From assembly GCA_003506435.1 (NCBI GenBank), contig DOAQ01000020.1, positions 1 through 64,000 on the forward strand: 64,000 bases of DNA. Direction: 5' to 3'. Under the pieces are notes generated by a model. The model ran no database searches. It was not told the DNA's origin and worked only from the letters and a program-made list of their open reading frames with translations. Of this stretch, positions 1-9,093 are shown piece after piece. Position 1 is the stretch's first letter, and every line of letters begins with the position of its first letter. Origin of the DNA: Prolixibacteraceae bacterium. GTDB lineage: Bacteria > Bacteroidota > Bacteroidia > Bacteroidales > Prolixibacteraceae. The translations under genes were made by a program, and so were the position numbers.

Positions 1-1
1 G

Positions 2-520
2 GCCCCTTTTAACCGGTACCAGACGCTGGATGTTGTCCGTGGGGTCGCTGAATCGGGAAGAGCCGGAGAAATTGCATTATACACTGGTAATGACGATAAC
101 ATTTTGGTTGACCTGTTGTCGGAATATGCGGTTCAGGTTGGCGATACAATAGTCAAAAAACGGATTGTTGGCGGATTGCTGGGGCACTGGGCTGTGTGGA
201 CCCGGAAAGCCGTTGAACTGCTGGAAAATGTCCACTGCGGAAAATTCGATGCTGATACCCGCACAACACTGACCCTGGCACACCAGATTACCGACAGCAA
301 CGCAGCCTTTTTTGATGCAGCAAACAATTTTGCAGGCTGTATCACCGGGCTGCATGAAGTATTGCGCCGCCAGGGATTACTGGAAGGAATATGGACGTTA
401 AATCCCGACGAAGTTTTGTCGCCCGGGCAGAAGGAAGAAATAGACCGCATTTACCGTGCCTACCCGCATCTGAACGACGATGCATTTGTTGCTGAAAATC
501 TCGACAAGTGGTTGAAATAG
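2..520 (+). CDS. Dihydrodipicolinate synthase family lyase, C-terminal part (5' end outside window)
   Basis: The reading frame is open from the first bases of the window, so only the last 172 residues are visible. The pattern (APFNRYQTLDVVRGVAESGR, a central IVGGLLGHWAVWT stretch, then GLLEGIWTLNPDEVLSPGQK) resembles the C-terminal half of the TIM-barrel dihydrodipicolinate-synthase/N-acetylneuraminate-lyase superfamily as found in Bacteroidota sugar loci. Members cleave or form C-C bonds through a Schiff-base lysine; the lysine region is not in view, so the substrate cannot be named. The protein has no membrane segment in this part and is probably cytoplasmic. It is followed after 25 bases by a secreted TIM-barrel protein and is likely the first visible gene of a sugar-catabolic operon running to about 11.3 kb. 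An aldolase of 2-keto-3-deoxy sugar acids is one possibility (inference). Confidence 0.7.
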   Translation, partial: APFNRYQTLDVVRGVAESGRAGEIALYTGNDDNILVDLLSEYAVQVGDTIVKKRIVGGLLGHWAVWTRKAVELLENVHCGKFDADTRTTLTLAHQITDSNAAFFDAANNFAGCITGLHEVLRRQGLLEGIWTLNPDEVLSPGQKEEIDRIYRAYPHLNDDAFVAENLDKWLK

Positions 521-545
521 ACTTAACAAACACAAATAACAGAAC

Positions 546-2774
546 ATGAGACTATCATTAAAGTTTCTTTTGCTTTTTGCTTTCGTTTTTACAACAAACT
601 TCTTTTCTGTCAAACTAAGTGCGCAGGATAAAGATGGAATTGTGATTGAAAATACAACCATGCGGCTTCTTATCGGCAGCAACGGACAAGCGTTGAGCCT
701 TGTTCACAAAGCAAGTGGTCAGGAATGTCTTCAGCAAGGAACAAATGCAACCGCTTTTTCCATCACCCAGTACAGGCCTTATGACAATGAACTGCAACTA
801 AAATATCCGGCCAACCCAAAAACATTTTCTGCCGATTCGGTTTACAGGGATGGGGACCATCTGGTGGTTGGTTTCGAGCTGATCAATATTGTGGCAACAA
901 TCGGGCTGAAAATCACAGATCATTACATTGGCTTCACTCTCGAAAAGCTGGATTACCGCATCCCCGGGTTTGGCGACAAGCTAAAAACTTCGGTCGATGA
1001 ACTGGTGCTTTTACAACTTCCGGTAAAAAACAGGCAAAATTTTGGCGAATGGCTGAATGTTGTCTGGGATGATGAAGTAGCTGTCAACCTTCTCGCTGCA
1101 GATCCGTTTACCAAGATTGATGCAGTAAAAGATGAAGGCTATCATCTGTTGCGCAGTTGCGCCGTTTCGGAAGTAAAAAGTTTGGGGACCGGTGCCGCCC
1201 TGATCGTCACGGACAAAAACAATCTGCTGAATTGCATCGACCGGGTTGAACAGGATTATAACCTTCCGCGTGGTGTTGAAAGCCGCCGGAAAAAAGAATA
1301 CAACTATTCGTATTACGAAACCTGGGACATCAATCCGCAGAATGTCGATGAGCATATTGCTTTTGCTAAACAAGGCGGTTTTCGTTCCATTCAGATCGTC
1401 TGGACTGCTTTTGCATCAAGCATTGGCCATTTTCCCTGGAGACCTGAATATCCGAACGGGAAGAAAGACCTTCAAATGATTGTCCGCAAAATTAACGATG
1501 CGGGAATGATCGCCGGCGCCCATTTCTGGTACAACAAAGCCATGAAAAAAGACCTTTACGTGAGCCCTGTTCCGGATTACCGGCTGAACCTGAGCCGGGC
1601 ATTTACCCTGGCTTCGCCGCTGGATAAAGAATCTACAACCGTGTTTGTTGAAGAAAATCCCACCGGGTGCACACTGGATAATGAACGTAGAATATTGAAG
1701 ATCGGCACTGAACTGATCGAATACACCGGCTACACCAATGAACGTCCGTATCAGTTTACCGGGTGCACACGCGGGGTACTCAATACCGTCTCTTCGGAAT
1801 ACGGGCAAGGTTTTCGGTTCGGGTTACTTGATGTGGATACCTGGCCAATCTGGGTGCGTTTTGACCAGCGCACAAGCATTCAGGATGAAGTTGCCGAACG
1901 GATTGGGAAAATATACAATGAAGCCGGATTCCAGTATGTGTATTTCGACGGTGCAGAGGATATTCCTCAGCCATACTGGTACAATACTTCGATAGCGCAA
2001 CTGAAAGTTTACAATAGCATGAAGCCTGCACCTGCTTTTTCCGAAGGAGCGCTCAAATCGCATTTTAGCTGGCATATTCTGAGCCGGGGAAACGCCTTTG
2101 ATGTTTTTGCCCCTGAAGTAATAAAAAAAGCTACCCGCGAACACCCGCTTGATGAAATAAAATTTGTTGCCGGCGACTTTACTTCAATCAATTTCGGGTG
2201 GATCAATTATACCATACCCGGAGAAAAAACCATCGGCATGCAGCCGGATATGTTTGAATATGTATGCAGCCGGGCCACTGCATGGGATTGCCCGGTTTCG
2301 CTGGAGGGAAAACCGGATATGTTTAAAGCCCATCCCCGGACTGTAGACAATCTGGAAGTTTTCAGGCGCTGGGAAGATGCCCGTTTAAGCAATTTTTTCA
2401 GTGAAAAACAGAAAGAGGAAATGAAGAATGGTGAACCGGAACACATTCTGCTGATCGATGAAAACGGAAAATTTGAGTTGCAACCTTATCAGCAAATAAC
2501 CGATGCAGCAAAGTCAAATCCTGTCCTCCGCGCCTTTGTATTCAGTCGTTTGGGCAAAATATATGTTGTTTACTGGCACATTTCGGGCGAAGGAAAACTG
2601 AAACTGAACCTGGATGCGTCCAAAGTTTGTCTTTACAAACAGTTGGGAAAGAAAATCTCGGTGTCCCGGGCCAACAATGGGGTAGTTGTTCCTTTGGGAG
2701 ACCGCCATTATCTGGAAATTGATCTTGACCGGGAAACGGTGATCTCGGCATTCAGAAATGCTGAAATATTATAA
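546..2774 (+). CDS. Secreted TIM-barrel glycoside-hydrolase-like protein
   Basis: 742 residues with a clear N-terminal signal peptide (hydrophobic residues 6-24, cleavage near LSAQ). The N-terminal ~220 residues look like a beta-sandwich, as in many glycosidases. A barrel-like middle begins at YYETWDINPQNVDEHIAFAK (about 260) and carries GFRSIQIVW, GMIAGAHFWYNKA and, near residue 465, YVYFDGAEDIP, the kind of strand end that bears a catalytic acid in TIM-barrel glycosidases. The C-terminal ~100 residues look like a small all-beta domain. I do not recognise an assigned GH family. The gene lies between a DHDPS-like lyase and a nitrilase in a fucosidase-containing cluster, which suggests work on a glycan or glycoside in the periplasm. 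The fold assignment is from pattern reading only; a non-catalytic role is possible. Confidence 0.6.
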   Translation: MRLSLKFLLLFAFVFTTNFFSVKLSAQDKDGIVIENTTMRLLIGSNGQALSLVHKASGQECLQQGTNATAFSITQYRPYDNELQLKYPANPKTFSADSVYRDGDHLVVGFELINIVATIGLKITDHYIGFTLEKLDYRIPGFGDKLKTSVDELVLLQLPVKNRQNFGEWLNVVWDDEVAVNLLAADPFTKIDAVKDEGYHLLRSCAVSEVKSLGTGAALIVTDKNNLLNCIDRVEQDYNLPRGVESRRKKEYNYSYYETWDINPQNVDEHIAFAKQGGFRSIQIVWTAFASSIGHFPWRPEYPNGKKDLQMIVRKINDAGMIAGAHFWYNKAMKKDLYVSPVPDYRLNLSRAFTLASPLDKESTTVFVEENPTGCTLDNERRILKIGTELIEYTGYTNERPYQFTGCTRGVLNTVSSEYGQGFRFGLLDVDTWPIWVRFDQRTSIQDEVAERIGKIYNEAGFQYVYFDGAEDIPQPYWYNTSIAQLKVYNSMKPAPAFSEGALKSHFSWHILSRGNAFDVFAPEVIKKATREHPLDEIKFVAGDFTSINFGWINYTIPGEKTIGMQPDMFEYVCSRATAWDCPVSLEGKPDMFKAHPRTVDNLEVFRRWEDARLSNFFSEKQKEEMKNGEPEHILLIDENGKFELQPYQQITDAAKSNPVLRAFVFSRLGKIYVVYWHISGEGKLKLNLDASKVCLYKQLGKKISVSRANNGVVVPLGDRHYLEIDLDRETVISAFRNAEIL

Positions 2775-2809
2775 ATCTGTTCTTTATTTAAAAACTAATA
2801 ATCTGTAAA

Positions 2810-3841
2810 ATGGAAAATAAAATCAATCGAAGCAAATGTTTGTTGCTTGCAGTTGCCATCTTTACAATTTTTCTCCGGGCAGGCACTTCGGCAAACGCTG
2901 CCCGGTATATTACAGTAGCCACCATTGGTAATCAGGTATCTGCACCGGATAAAACGCAGGACATGCAAAAGGTTGTGGATCATGTGAAAGAATACTGGCA
3001 TAAAAGGATGAGTCAGGTGTTGCCTGACAAGCCGGATCTGATCGTATTGACTGAATATTGCGATTTTCCGAAAGGTTTACCAAGGGAACAACGGCAGGAC
3101 TATCTTAATGTGCGGAAGAACCAGATAGTTGATTTTTTTGCCTCTGAAGCCAAAGCGAATCGTTGCTACATTGCATTTGGTATGCGCCGTCAACAGGAAG
3201 ACGGCACCTGGCGCAACTCGTGCATCGTTGTCGACCGCGAAGGGAATGTGGCAGGTATTTACGACAAAAATTTTCCCACCATCGGCGACATGAAAGGCGG
3301 GGTGAAAGCAAGTGCCAAAACTCCGCTGATTCAATGCGATTTCGGAACGATCGGTTGCGCCATCTGCTTTGACTTGAATTTTGATGAGTTACGTCGTGCC
3401 TATGCAGAGTTGAAGCCTGATATCATTGTATTTCCGTCCATGTATCATGGCGGGTTGGTGCAGGAATACTGGGCATATACCTGCCGGTCGTTTTTTGTCG
3501 GCTCCATGGCTTTCAGGGAAACTCCTTCAGAAATAAGAAATCCGCTAGGTGAAGTGATTGCCAGCAGTACCAATTATTTTGATTTTGCTGTTGCAAAAAT
3601 AAACCTTGACAGGCGCCTAGTCCACCTTGACGGTAACTGGGGAAAATTGGCCAAACTGAAAGAAAAATACGGTGATGGTGTGGCAATTAAAGACCCCGGA
3701 AGGCTGGGTTCTGTTTTGGTAACCAGCGAAAATGAAAAGGTAACTGTTGACCAGATGATAAAAGAGTTTGAAATCGAATTGCTTGATGATTATTTCAACC
3801 GGTCGCGCGAGTTTCGTATCAAACCGGAAAACATGGAATAA
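2810..3841 (+). CDS. Carbon-nitrogen hydrolase (nitrilase superfamily), exported
   Basis: 343 residues. The Glu-Lys-Cys triad of the nitrilase superfamily can be placed: Glu in VLTEYCDFP (about 83), Lys in YDKNFPTIGD (about 152) and Cys in GCAICFDLNFDELR (about 187). These enzymes hydrolyse amides, carbamoyl groups or nitriles. The first ~30 residues are a hydrophobic stretch ending in SANAA, so the protein is probably exported, which is less usual for this family. The C-terminal ~60 residues extend past the core fold. It lies 35 bases after the TIM-barrel gene and 53 before a fucosidase, so it probably deals with an amide-bearing component of the same substrate (inference). The substrate cannot be read from sequence. 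Confidence 0.85.
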   Translation: MENKINRSKCLLLAVAIFTIFLRAGTSANAARYITVATIGNQVSAPDKTQDMQKVVDHVKEYWHKRMSQVLPDKPDLIVLTEYCDFPKGLPREQRQDYLNVRKNQIVDFFASEAKANRCYIAFGMRRQQEDGTWRNSCIVVDREGNVAGIYDKNFPTIGDMKGGVKASAKTPLIQCDFGTIGCAICFDLNFDELRRAYAELKPDIIVFPSMYHGGLVQEYWAYTCRSFFVGSMAFRETPSEIRNPLGEVIASSTNYFDFAVAKINLDRRLVHLDGNWGKLAKLKEKYGDGVAIKDPGRLGSVLVTSENEKVTVDQMIKEFEIELLDDYFNRSREFRIKPENME

Positions 3842-3894
3842 CCAGCAAACCTTAAATATATCAACCAGTAAATCAAAATTTAAACCATAATCTA

Positions 3895-5349
3895 ATGAAA
3901 TTAATCCTTTCTGTATTGATCTTTTCGGGGTTTGTCCTGATGACAGTGTCCTGCAAAAAAGTAGTGAATTCTCCCGCCCCTGTCTATCCGGTTCCCACCG
4001 AACGTCAGTTGGCATGGCACGACCTGGAACAGTATGCCTTTGTCCATTTCACCACCAACACATTTACTGGGAAAGAATGGGGGTATGGCGATGAAAAGCC
4101 CGATATATTTAATCCAACAGAACTCAATACCGATCAGTGGGCACAAACGATTAAAGATGCAGGACTCAAAGGAATCGTGCTGACGTGCAAGCACCACGAT
4201 GGTTTTTGCCTTTGGCCAAGTGAATATACCGACCATTCGGTAAAAAGCAGCGCTTGGAAAGACGGGAAAGGCGATGTGGTAAAAGATGTCCGGGAATCCT
4301 GTACAAAATATGATCTCAAATTTGGTGTTTACCTTTCTCCCTGGGACCGCAACCGTGCCGATTACGCAACACCGTCGTATGTTGAGTATTACAGGAACCA
4401 GTTACGCGAATTATTTACCGCTTACGGGCCTGTTTTCGAAATGTGGTTCGATGGTGCTAACGGTGGCGACGGCTATTACGGTGGTACCCGCGAAAAACGG
4501 AAGATTGATGGCAAAACGTATTACGACTGGCCAAATACAATAAAGCTGGTTCAGGAAATGGAGCCAAACATTGTGTTCTTTAGTGATGCAGGCCCTGATA
4601 TCAGGTGGTGCGGAAACGAGAAAGGATATGTGGGAGAAACCAACTGGTGCATGATTTCAACCGATACTATCTATGCCGGGAAACCCCGCATCAACGCGTT
4701 GCTGAATCAAGGGAGTGAAGACGGAAAACAATGGCTTCCGGCCGAAGTGGATGTTTCTATCCGTCCGGGATGGTTTTACCATGCCAAAGAAGATTCGCTG
4801 GTAAAAACACCGGAACAACTTTTTGATATTTATCTTAGTTCAGTGGGCAGAGGTGCCAACCTGATTCTCAATATTCCGCCTGACCAGCGCGGTCTTTTGC
4901 ACGAAAACGATGTGAAATCGCTTCAGGGATGGAAAAAACTGATTGATGAGGCTTTTGCCACCAATCTGGCATTGGCAAGCAAGATAAAGGCCGACACATA
5001 CCGGGGGAAATCAGATCAGTTTGCTGCAACCAACCTGGTTGACGGCAACAAAGAAACCTACTGGGCAACCGATGATGAAGTATTGAAGGGAAGTATTGAA
5101 CTTGATTTTGGTAAATCCCAGCTTGTGAAATATGTTCTTTTACAGGAATACATCCGATTAGGACAACGGGTGCGCACATTCAATATTGAAGCATGGAAAG
5201 ACAACTCATGGCAGGAAGTTGCCAGTGCAACGACCATCGGCCACAAACGGATTATAAGGTTGGAAAACCCTGTTGAAACGCAGAAAATAAGGATTAATAT
5301 TGAAGATTCGAGAACTTGCCCGGTGATTTCCAATGTGGAAATTTATTAA
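3895..5349 (+). CDS. Alpha-L-fucosidase (GH29) with C-terminal discoidin domain, lipoprotein
   Basis: 484 residues. The signal peptide ends in a lipobox (MTVSCKK, Cys20), so the enzyme is membrane-anchored. The GH29 barrel is recognisable from AWHDLEQYAFVHFTTNTF, the substrate-binding KHHDGFCLWPS motif (about 100) and FEMWFDGANGG (about 185), where the Asp is the expected nucleophile of this retaining family. After the barrel (about 350) a F5/8-type-C-like domain follows (ATNLVDGNKETYWAT, IELDFGKSQLVKYVLLQE). The enzyme removes terminal alpha-L-fucose; the length and discoidin tail resemble the more linkage-specific subgroup, but the acid/base residue was not identified. The last ~9 codons are repeated 339 bases downstream in the next intergenic region. 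Confidence 0.92.
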   Translation: MKLILSVLIFSGFVLMTVSCKKVVNSPAPVYPVPTERQLAWHDLEQYAFVHFTTNTFTGKEWGYGDEKPDIFNPTELNTDQWAQTIKDAGLKGIVLTCKHHDGFCLWPSEYTDHSVKSSAWKDGKGDVVKDVRESCTKYDLKFGVYLSPWDRNRADYATPSYVEYYRNQLRELFTAYGPVFEMWFDGANGGDGYYGGTREKRKIDGKTYYDWPNTIKLVQEMEPNIVFFSDAGPDIRWCGNEKGYVGETNWCMISTDTIYAGKPRINALLNQGSEDGKQWLPAEVDVSIRPGWFYHAKEDSLVKTPEQLFDIYLSSVGRGANLILNIPPDQRGLLHENDVKSLQGWKKLIDEAFATNLALASKIKADTYRGKSDQFAATNLVDGNKETYWATDDEVLKGSIELDFGKSQLVKYVLLQEYIRLGQRVRTFNIEAWKDNSWQEVASATTIGHKRIIRLENPVETQKIRINIEDSRTCPVISNVEIY

Positions 5350-5419
5350 TAACAATATACGATTGACATTAAATCTTTTCCTGAATGATAAACATATATC
5401 GCGTTTTATAATTCTCCTG
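5323..5419. repeat. Left copy of ~95-bp imperfect direct repeat
   Basis: This copy covers the last codons and stop of the fucosidase gene and a false start (ATG at 5385, then a stop after eight codons) that resembles the start of the esterase gene. It aligns base for base, at a constant offset of 339, with 5662-5756 apart from scattered substitutions and one 2-base deletion. By eye about four fifths of positions are identical. The two copies flank the regulator remnant at 5422-5655. Confidence 0.8.
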
Positions 5420-5421
5420 TT

Positions 5422-5655
5422 CTTGAAATGAAAGTTTGTTTAATCGGATGATGGTTCTCAGTTGCACTTTTTGGCAATTGTACGTTTTATTTCTTCCAAG
5501 CCGAACTCTACATGGTTGCGTATAAGTGGTTTATTGTGAAATGATTGAGCATGTGACCAATAATGCGTAACTATGCTTTTGCTTTTGCTCACCCTAAAAT
5601 CGGAGTGAGAAACCAAGAGTGACTAATTTTATAAAAAACTTTATATCAATAACCA
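5422..5655 (-). pseudogene. Decayed 5' fragment of a paralogue of the membrane-anchored HTH regulator
   Basis: The segment aligns with the start codon region, first ~30 codons and ~130 bases upstream of the minus-strand regulator gene at 11317-12570 (reference segment about 12481-12703). Shared blocks include GAAATGAAAGTTTG, GCAATTGTACGTTTTATTTC, AATGCGTAA and GACTAATTTTATAA. On the minus strand the start ATG is followed at once by TAG, and further stops occur, so it is dead. Nothing of the membrane or sensor domains remains. It sits between the two copies of a ~95-bp direct repeat, and fills most of the 374-base gap between the fucosidase and the esterase genes. Confidence 0.85.
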
Positions 5656-5661
5656 TGTTCT

Positions 5662-5756
5662 GTAGTCTCCCATGTAGAGATTTATTGATAACAACATACA
5701 ATTGATTTTAAATCTTTTTCTGAATGATAAACATACCGCGTTTTATAATCCTCCTG
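5662..5756. repeat. Right copy of ~95-bp imperfect direct repeat
   Basis: This copy contains a degenerate version of the fucosidase 3' end (a GTAGAGATTTATTGATAAC block) and the real start of the esterase gene (ATG at 5724). It matches 5323-5419 at an offset of 339 bases. The left copy carries the real fucosidase end and a broken esterase start, so each neighbouring gene kept the copy it needed. Confidence 0.8.
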
Positions 5757-7748
5757 CTCATTGTTTTTTTGACAGCTTGCAAAACCCCGATAACTCAACC
5801 GGCTCTGCCAGCAGTGTCAAATAATATCAACAACTACCTGTCGGATATAGCGGCAAAAATTACCGACAATTCGATTTCAGGCATAACGACTTTTCATGAC
5901 TGGCAAAATGCCAGAACTCTGCGCCACAAAGAGTTCCTTGAAATGATGGGCATTGAGGATTATATTTCTGATGAACGTACTCCTCTGAACGTGAAAATTA
6001 CAGGGATCATTCAGCAGAAGGGATACCGGATCGAAAAGCTTTATTATGAGTCGCTACCGGGTTTATATGTCCCGGCCAACCTTTATATTCCCGATAATAT
6101 TAAAAAGCCAACGGCTGCCATATTGTATGTGTGCGGGCATTCCGCGACCCAAAAAGTACATTACCAGCTTTATCCCCGGAAATTTGCAGAACTGGGGTTC
6201 GTGTGCCTGGTTATCGAAACGATCCAGTTTGGAGAAGTTATGGGCGAGCATCACGGCTGTTATGCCAATGGTTGGTTCCACTGGTATAGCAAAGGTTATA
6301 CACCGGGCGGAGTGGAACTATGGAATGGCATCCGGGCATTGGACCTGTTGGCTGCCAGGCCCGAAGTCGATCCGGGAAATCTCGGAGTGACGGGAATTTC
6401 AGGCGGTGGTTCACAAAGCTGGTACATTGCTGCGGCTGATCCCCGTGTTAAGGCAGCCGCACCGGTTTGCGGTGCCAGTACACTAAAAGCGCACATTGGC
6501 CAACGTACCATCGACGGACATTGCGACTGCATGATGCCTACCAATACCCTCCGGATCGATTATCAGGACATCGGTGCACTGATCGCGCCAAGAGCTTTGC
6601 TGATCGCGCAGTCGGATCACGATCGTTTGAATACGATTGAATCGGTAGAGGAATTGCATACCGATATTAAAAAGATATACGACCTATATGCTGCTTCCGA
6701 TAAAATTAGCTTGGTTGTAACACCCGGACCTCATTCCTATCACCAGATTTCAAGGCAACAAATCCATTCGTTTTTTCTGCAACACCTGATGGGTAAAAAA
6801 GTCGAGCCGGAAGAAACGGGCGACATCGAACTGTTGGAGGAAAATATGCTTTCAGCCGATGAACTTAGGGTGTACGTTGATGGTATACCGGAAAACGACC
6901 GGACCACCAAAATTCAGGATTCATTTATTAAATTACCTATCCCTCCTCAAATATCAACAGAGCAGGAATTGTACACTTTCCGTGATTCAGTGAAGAACTT
7001 CCTTTCTGTCAAAACATTTGGGGCTTTTCCTGAAGAAAAAATTCCGCTCAGTTCAAAAATGGAATTTCGCAGCCTTGACAAGGCTGATACCAGATGGGAC
7101 ACATACAGTTTCAATTCGGAAGAAGGATGGCGTTTGAAGGTAGATTTCCGGTTAAAAGGCAAATCCAGAGAAAAAAAGCCGTTGATGATTATTCTGTGCA
7201 GTTACGATGAAGCTCGCTGGCGTTCCCGTTGGGCATCCTCCGGTTTGGTTTCAGAACTTGATACCAGTTGGAACATCGCTTGGTTTGAAACCAGGGGAAT
7301 AGGCGAATTCGGCTGGCCTGCCAACATGAACTGGCATGTGCGCCGTTCGGCGGCATGGACCGGAAGAACAGTAGCATCAATGCAGGTTTATGACGTACTT
7401 CGTTGTATCGAATTCTGCAGAACGCTTGAATTTGTCGATTCTGAAAAAATCGGGATTGCTACCCGGAACGGTATGTCAGCAGTTGCCATGTATGCCGCAT
7501 TAATGGACGGAAAATGCAAAAAACTCATTCTGAATACCCCCCCGGCAACACAGGATGCACCAAGTCAGCCAAATGGAGAAGGAGAAACTATTGAAATGTT
7601 GAACTGCCTCAGGATTACCGATGTATACCAAATGCCGGCCTTGTTGTATCCGGCAGAAATCACCATTACCGGTGAAGTTCCTGAAACCTATAAATGGTCG
7701 GAAAACATTCTTGCAAAATTGGGAAGGAAAGGCTTCAGTCAGATGTAA
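5724..7748 (+). CDS. Double alpha/beta-hydrolase lipoprotein (acetyl-xylan-esterase-like)
   Basis: 674 residues; the signal ends in a lipobox (FLTACKT). The first half is an alpha/beta-hydrolase of the acetyl-xylan-esterase/dienelactone type: nucleophile elbow GVTGISGGGSQS (Ser about 227), acid in IAQSDHDRLNT, and His in GPHSYHQIS. The second half (about 395-674) looks like another alpha/beta-hydrolase core, but its elbow reads GIATRNGMSAVA, with no Ser in the usual place, so it is probably inactive or structural. The expected job is removal of ester groups from a glycan at the membrane, with the neighbouring fucosidase. The start lies within a repeated segment whose other copy is a dead start. 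Confidence 0.82.
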   Translation: MINIPRFIILLLIVFLTACKTPITQPALPAVSNNINNYLSDIAAKITDNSISGITTFHDWQNARTLRHKEFLEMMGIEDYISDERTPLNVKITGIIQQKGYRIEKLYYESLPGLYVPANLYIPDNIKKPTAAILYVCGHSATQKVHYQLYPRKFAELGFVCLVIETIQFGEVMGEHHGCYANGWFHWYSKGYTPGGVELWNGIRALDLLAARPEVDPGNLGVTGISGGGSQSWYIAAADPRVKAAAPVCGASTLKAHIGQRTIDGHCDCMMPTNTLRIDYQDIGALIAPRALLIAQSDHDRLNTIESVEELHTDIKKIYDLYAASDKISLVVTPGPHSYHQISRQQIHSFFLQHLMGKKVEPEETGDIELLEENMLSADELRVYVDGIPENDRTTKIQDSFIKLPIPPQISTEQELYTFRDSVKNFLSVKTFGAFPEEKIPLSSKMEFRSLDKADTRWDTYSFNSEEGWRLKVDFRLKGKSREKKPLMIILCSYDEARWRSRWASSGLVSELDTSWNIAWFETRGIGEFGWPANMNWHVRRSAAWTGRTVASMQVYDVLRCIEFCRTLEFVDSEKIGIATRNGMSAVAMYAALMDGKCKKLILNTPPATQDAPSQPNGEGETIEMLNCLRITDVYQMPALLYPAEITITGEVPETYKWSENILAKLGRKGFSQM

Positions 7749-7819
7749 TTTCTGAAAATACGAAGTAAACGACGAACGATTTTAACAATTCAAATAAGAC
7801 AAACTAACACGTACCCGAT

Positions 7820-9040
7820 ATGACTACAATCTTTCGATCAAACCCTTTCCGACTTTCTACAATGATGTTTTTCCAGTACATGATGTTTGCTGTATGGTGG
7901 GTACCTTTGGCAGCCTACCTTACAAATATGGGAGTAGAAGGGGTTTTGAAATCATTGGTGCTCAGTTCTATGGCAATAGGCTGTATGGCTTCACCTATGA
8001 TCGGTACAATTGCCGACCGGTATTTCGACGGCCGCAAACTGCTGGCAACGCTGAACCTGATTAACTCGGTTTTGTTGCTGCTGGCCGGACTGACAAACAG
8101 CCCCGCGTTGCTGTTTGTGTTCCTGCTGCTGGCCATGTTGTGCTACATGCCCACCTGGGGATTGACCAGTACGATCGCCATGAAGCATTCCGCGCCGGAA
8201 CAATTCTCCCGGATACGCGTATTTGGTTCGGTAGGCTGGGTAGTTTCAGGCGCCTTCAGCCTGATCGTGGTCAAATTATTTAACCTGAATTTCGACGGAA
8301 CCAACCTTCCCTTCTTTTTTGCTTCTGCAACCGGCTTGGTGGCTGCTGTCTCCAACCTGTCGCTCCCGGCCACTCCGCCTTCAGGGAATGGTAAAAAGAT
8401 TTCAGTAACGGATGCTTTGGGGTTGCGTACAATCGGGTTGATGAAGGACCGTAACTTTGCTGTATTTATCATCCTTTCGTTCTTGTCTATGATCCCGTTT
8501 TCAATGTACTGGTCGTACTGTTCTGAATTTTTGCTCGACCGCGATTTTAAATACATCAGCATTACCATGAACATCGGTCAACTGGCCGAAATGCTTTTTT
8601 TGCTCACTGTGCCTTTTTCAATCCGCAAGGGCGGGTTGCGCATTACCATGATTCTTGGACTTGTGGCCCTGCTGATCCGTTATGTCGCTTTTTATACCGG
8701 TTCGGCCACAGGTACACCGGCTTTATATTTTGTCGGAATACTGGTGCACGGCCTCATCTTCGGATATTTTTACCTGGGAGGGCAAATCTACATCGACCAA
8801 AAAGCGCCTGCCGAACTGAAAGCACAGGCACAGGGATTTATCTTTTTTGTGACATTCGGACTGGGACTGTTGATTGGTAATTTCATCAGCGGTCAATTAA
8901 TCGGGCAGTATTCCGAAACAGTAAGCGGTGTTCATACCTATAATTGGAACAGCATCTGGTCAATTACTTCAGTTATGTCATTTGCTCTTTTGCTGGCATT
9001 CATAATGCTTTTCAGAAACGACAAAAAAGTTACTTCCTGA
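7820..9040 (+). CDS. MFS sugar/nucleoside:H+ symporter (NupG-like)
   Basis: 406 residues with about 12 hydrophobic segments. The opening MFFQYMMFAVWWVPLAAYL, the ASPMIGTIADRYFDGRK loop (family position of the MFS motif after TM2) and LILVHGLIFGYFYLGGQIY-like later segments fit the nucleoside:H+ symporter branch of the major facilitator superfamily. In Bacteroidota such carriers often sit in sugar or sugar-acid loci instead of nucleoside loci, so here it probably brings the released sugar or a derivative across the inner membrane. It follows the esterase by 71 bases and precedes the PQQ dehydrogenase by 53 bases, on the same strand. Confidence 0.85.
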   Translation: MTTIFRSNPFRLSTMMFFQYMMFAVWWVPLAAYLTNMGVEGVLKSLVLSSMAIGCMASPMIGTIADRYFDGRKLLATLNLINSVLLLLAGLTNSPALLFVFLLLAMLCYMPTWGLTSTIAMKHSAPEQFSRIRVFGSVGWVVSGAFSLIVVKLFNLNFDGTNLPFFFASATGLVAAVSNLSLPATPPSGNGKKISVTDALGLRTIGLMKDRNFAVFIILSFLSMIPFSMYWSYCSEFLLDRDFKYISITMNIGQLAEMLFLLTVPFSIRKGGLRITMILGLVALLIRYVAFYTGSATGTPALYFVGILVHGLIFGYFYLGGQIYIDQKAPAELKAQAQGFIFFVTFGLGLLIGNFISGQLIGQYSETVSGVHTYNWNSIWSITSVMSFALLLAFIMLFRNDKKVTS

Positions 9041-9093
9041 TTTTTTCAAAACAAATTTCAATATATAAACATCCAAAAAGAGAGAAAAAGATA

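Noticed and set aside
8944..9093. Longer start for the PQQ dehydrogenase
   Set aside because: It overlaps the MFS gene and destroys the lipoprotein signal that begins at 9094.
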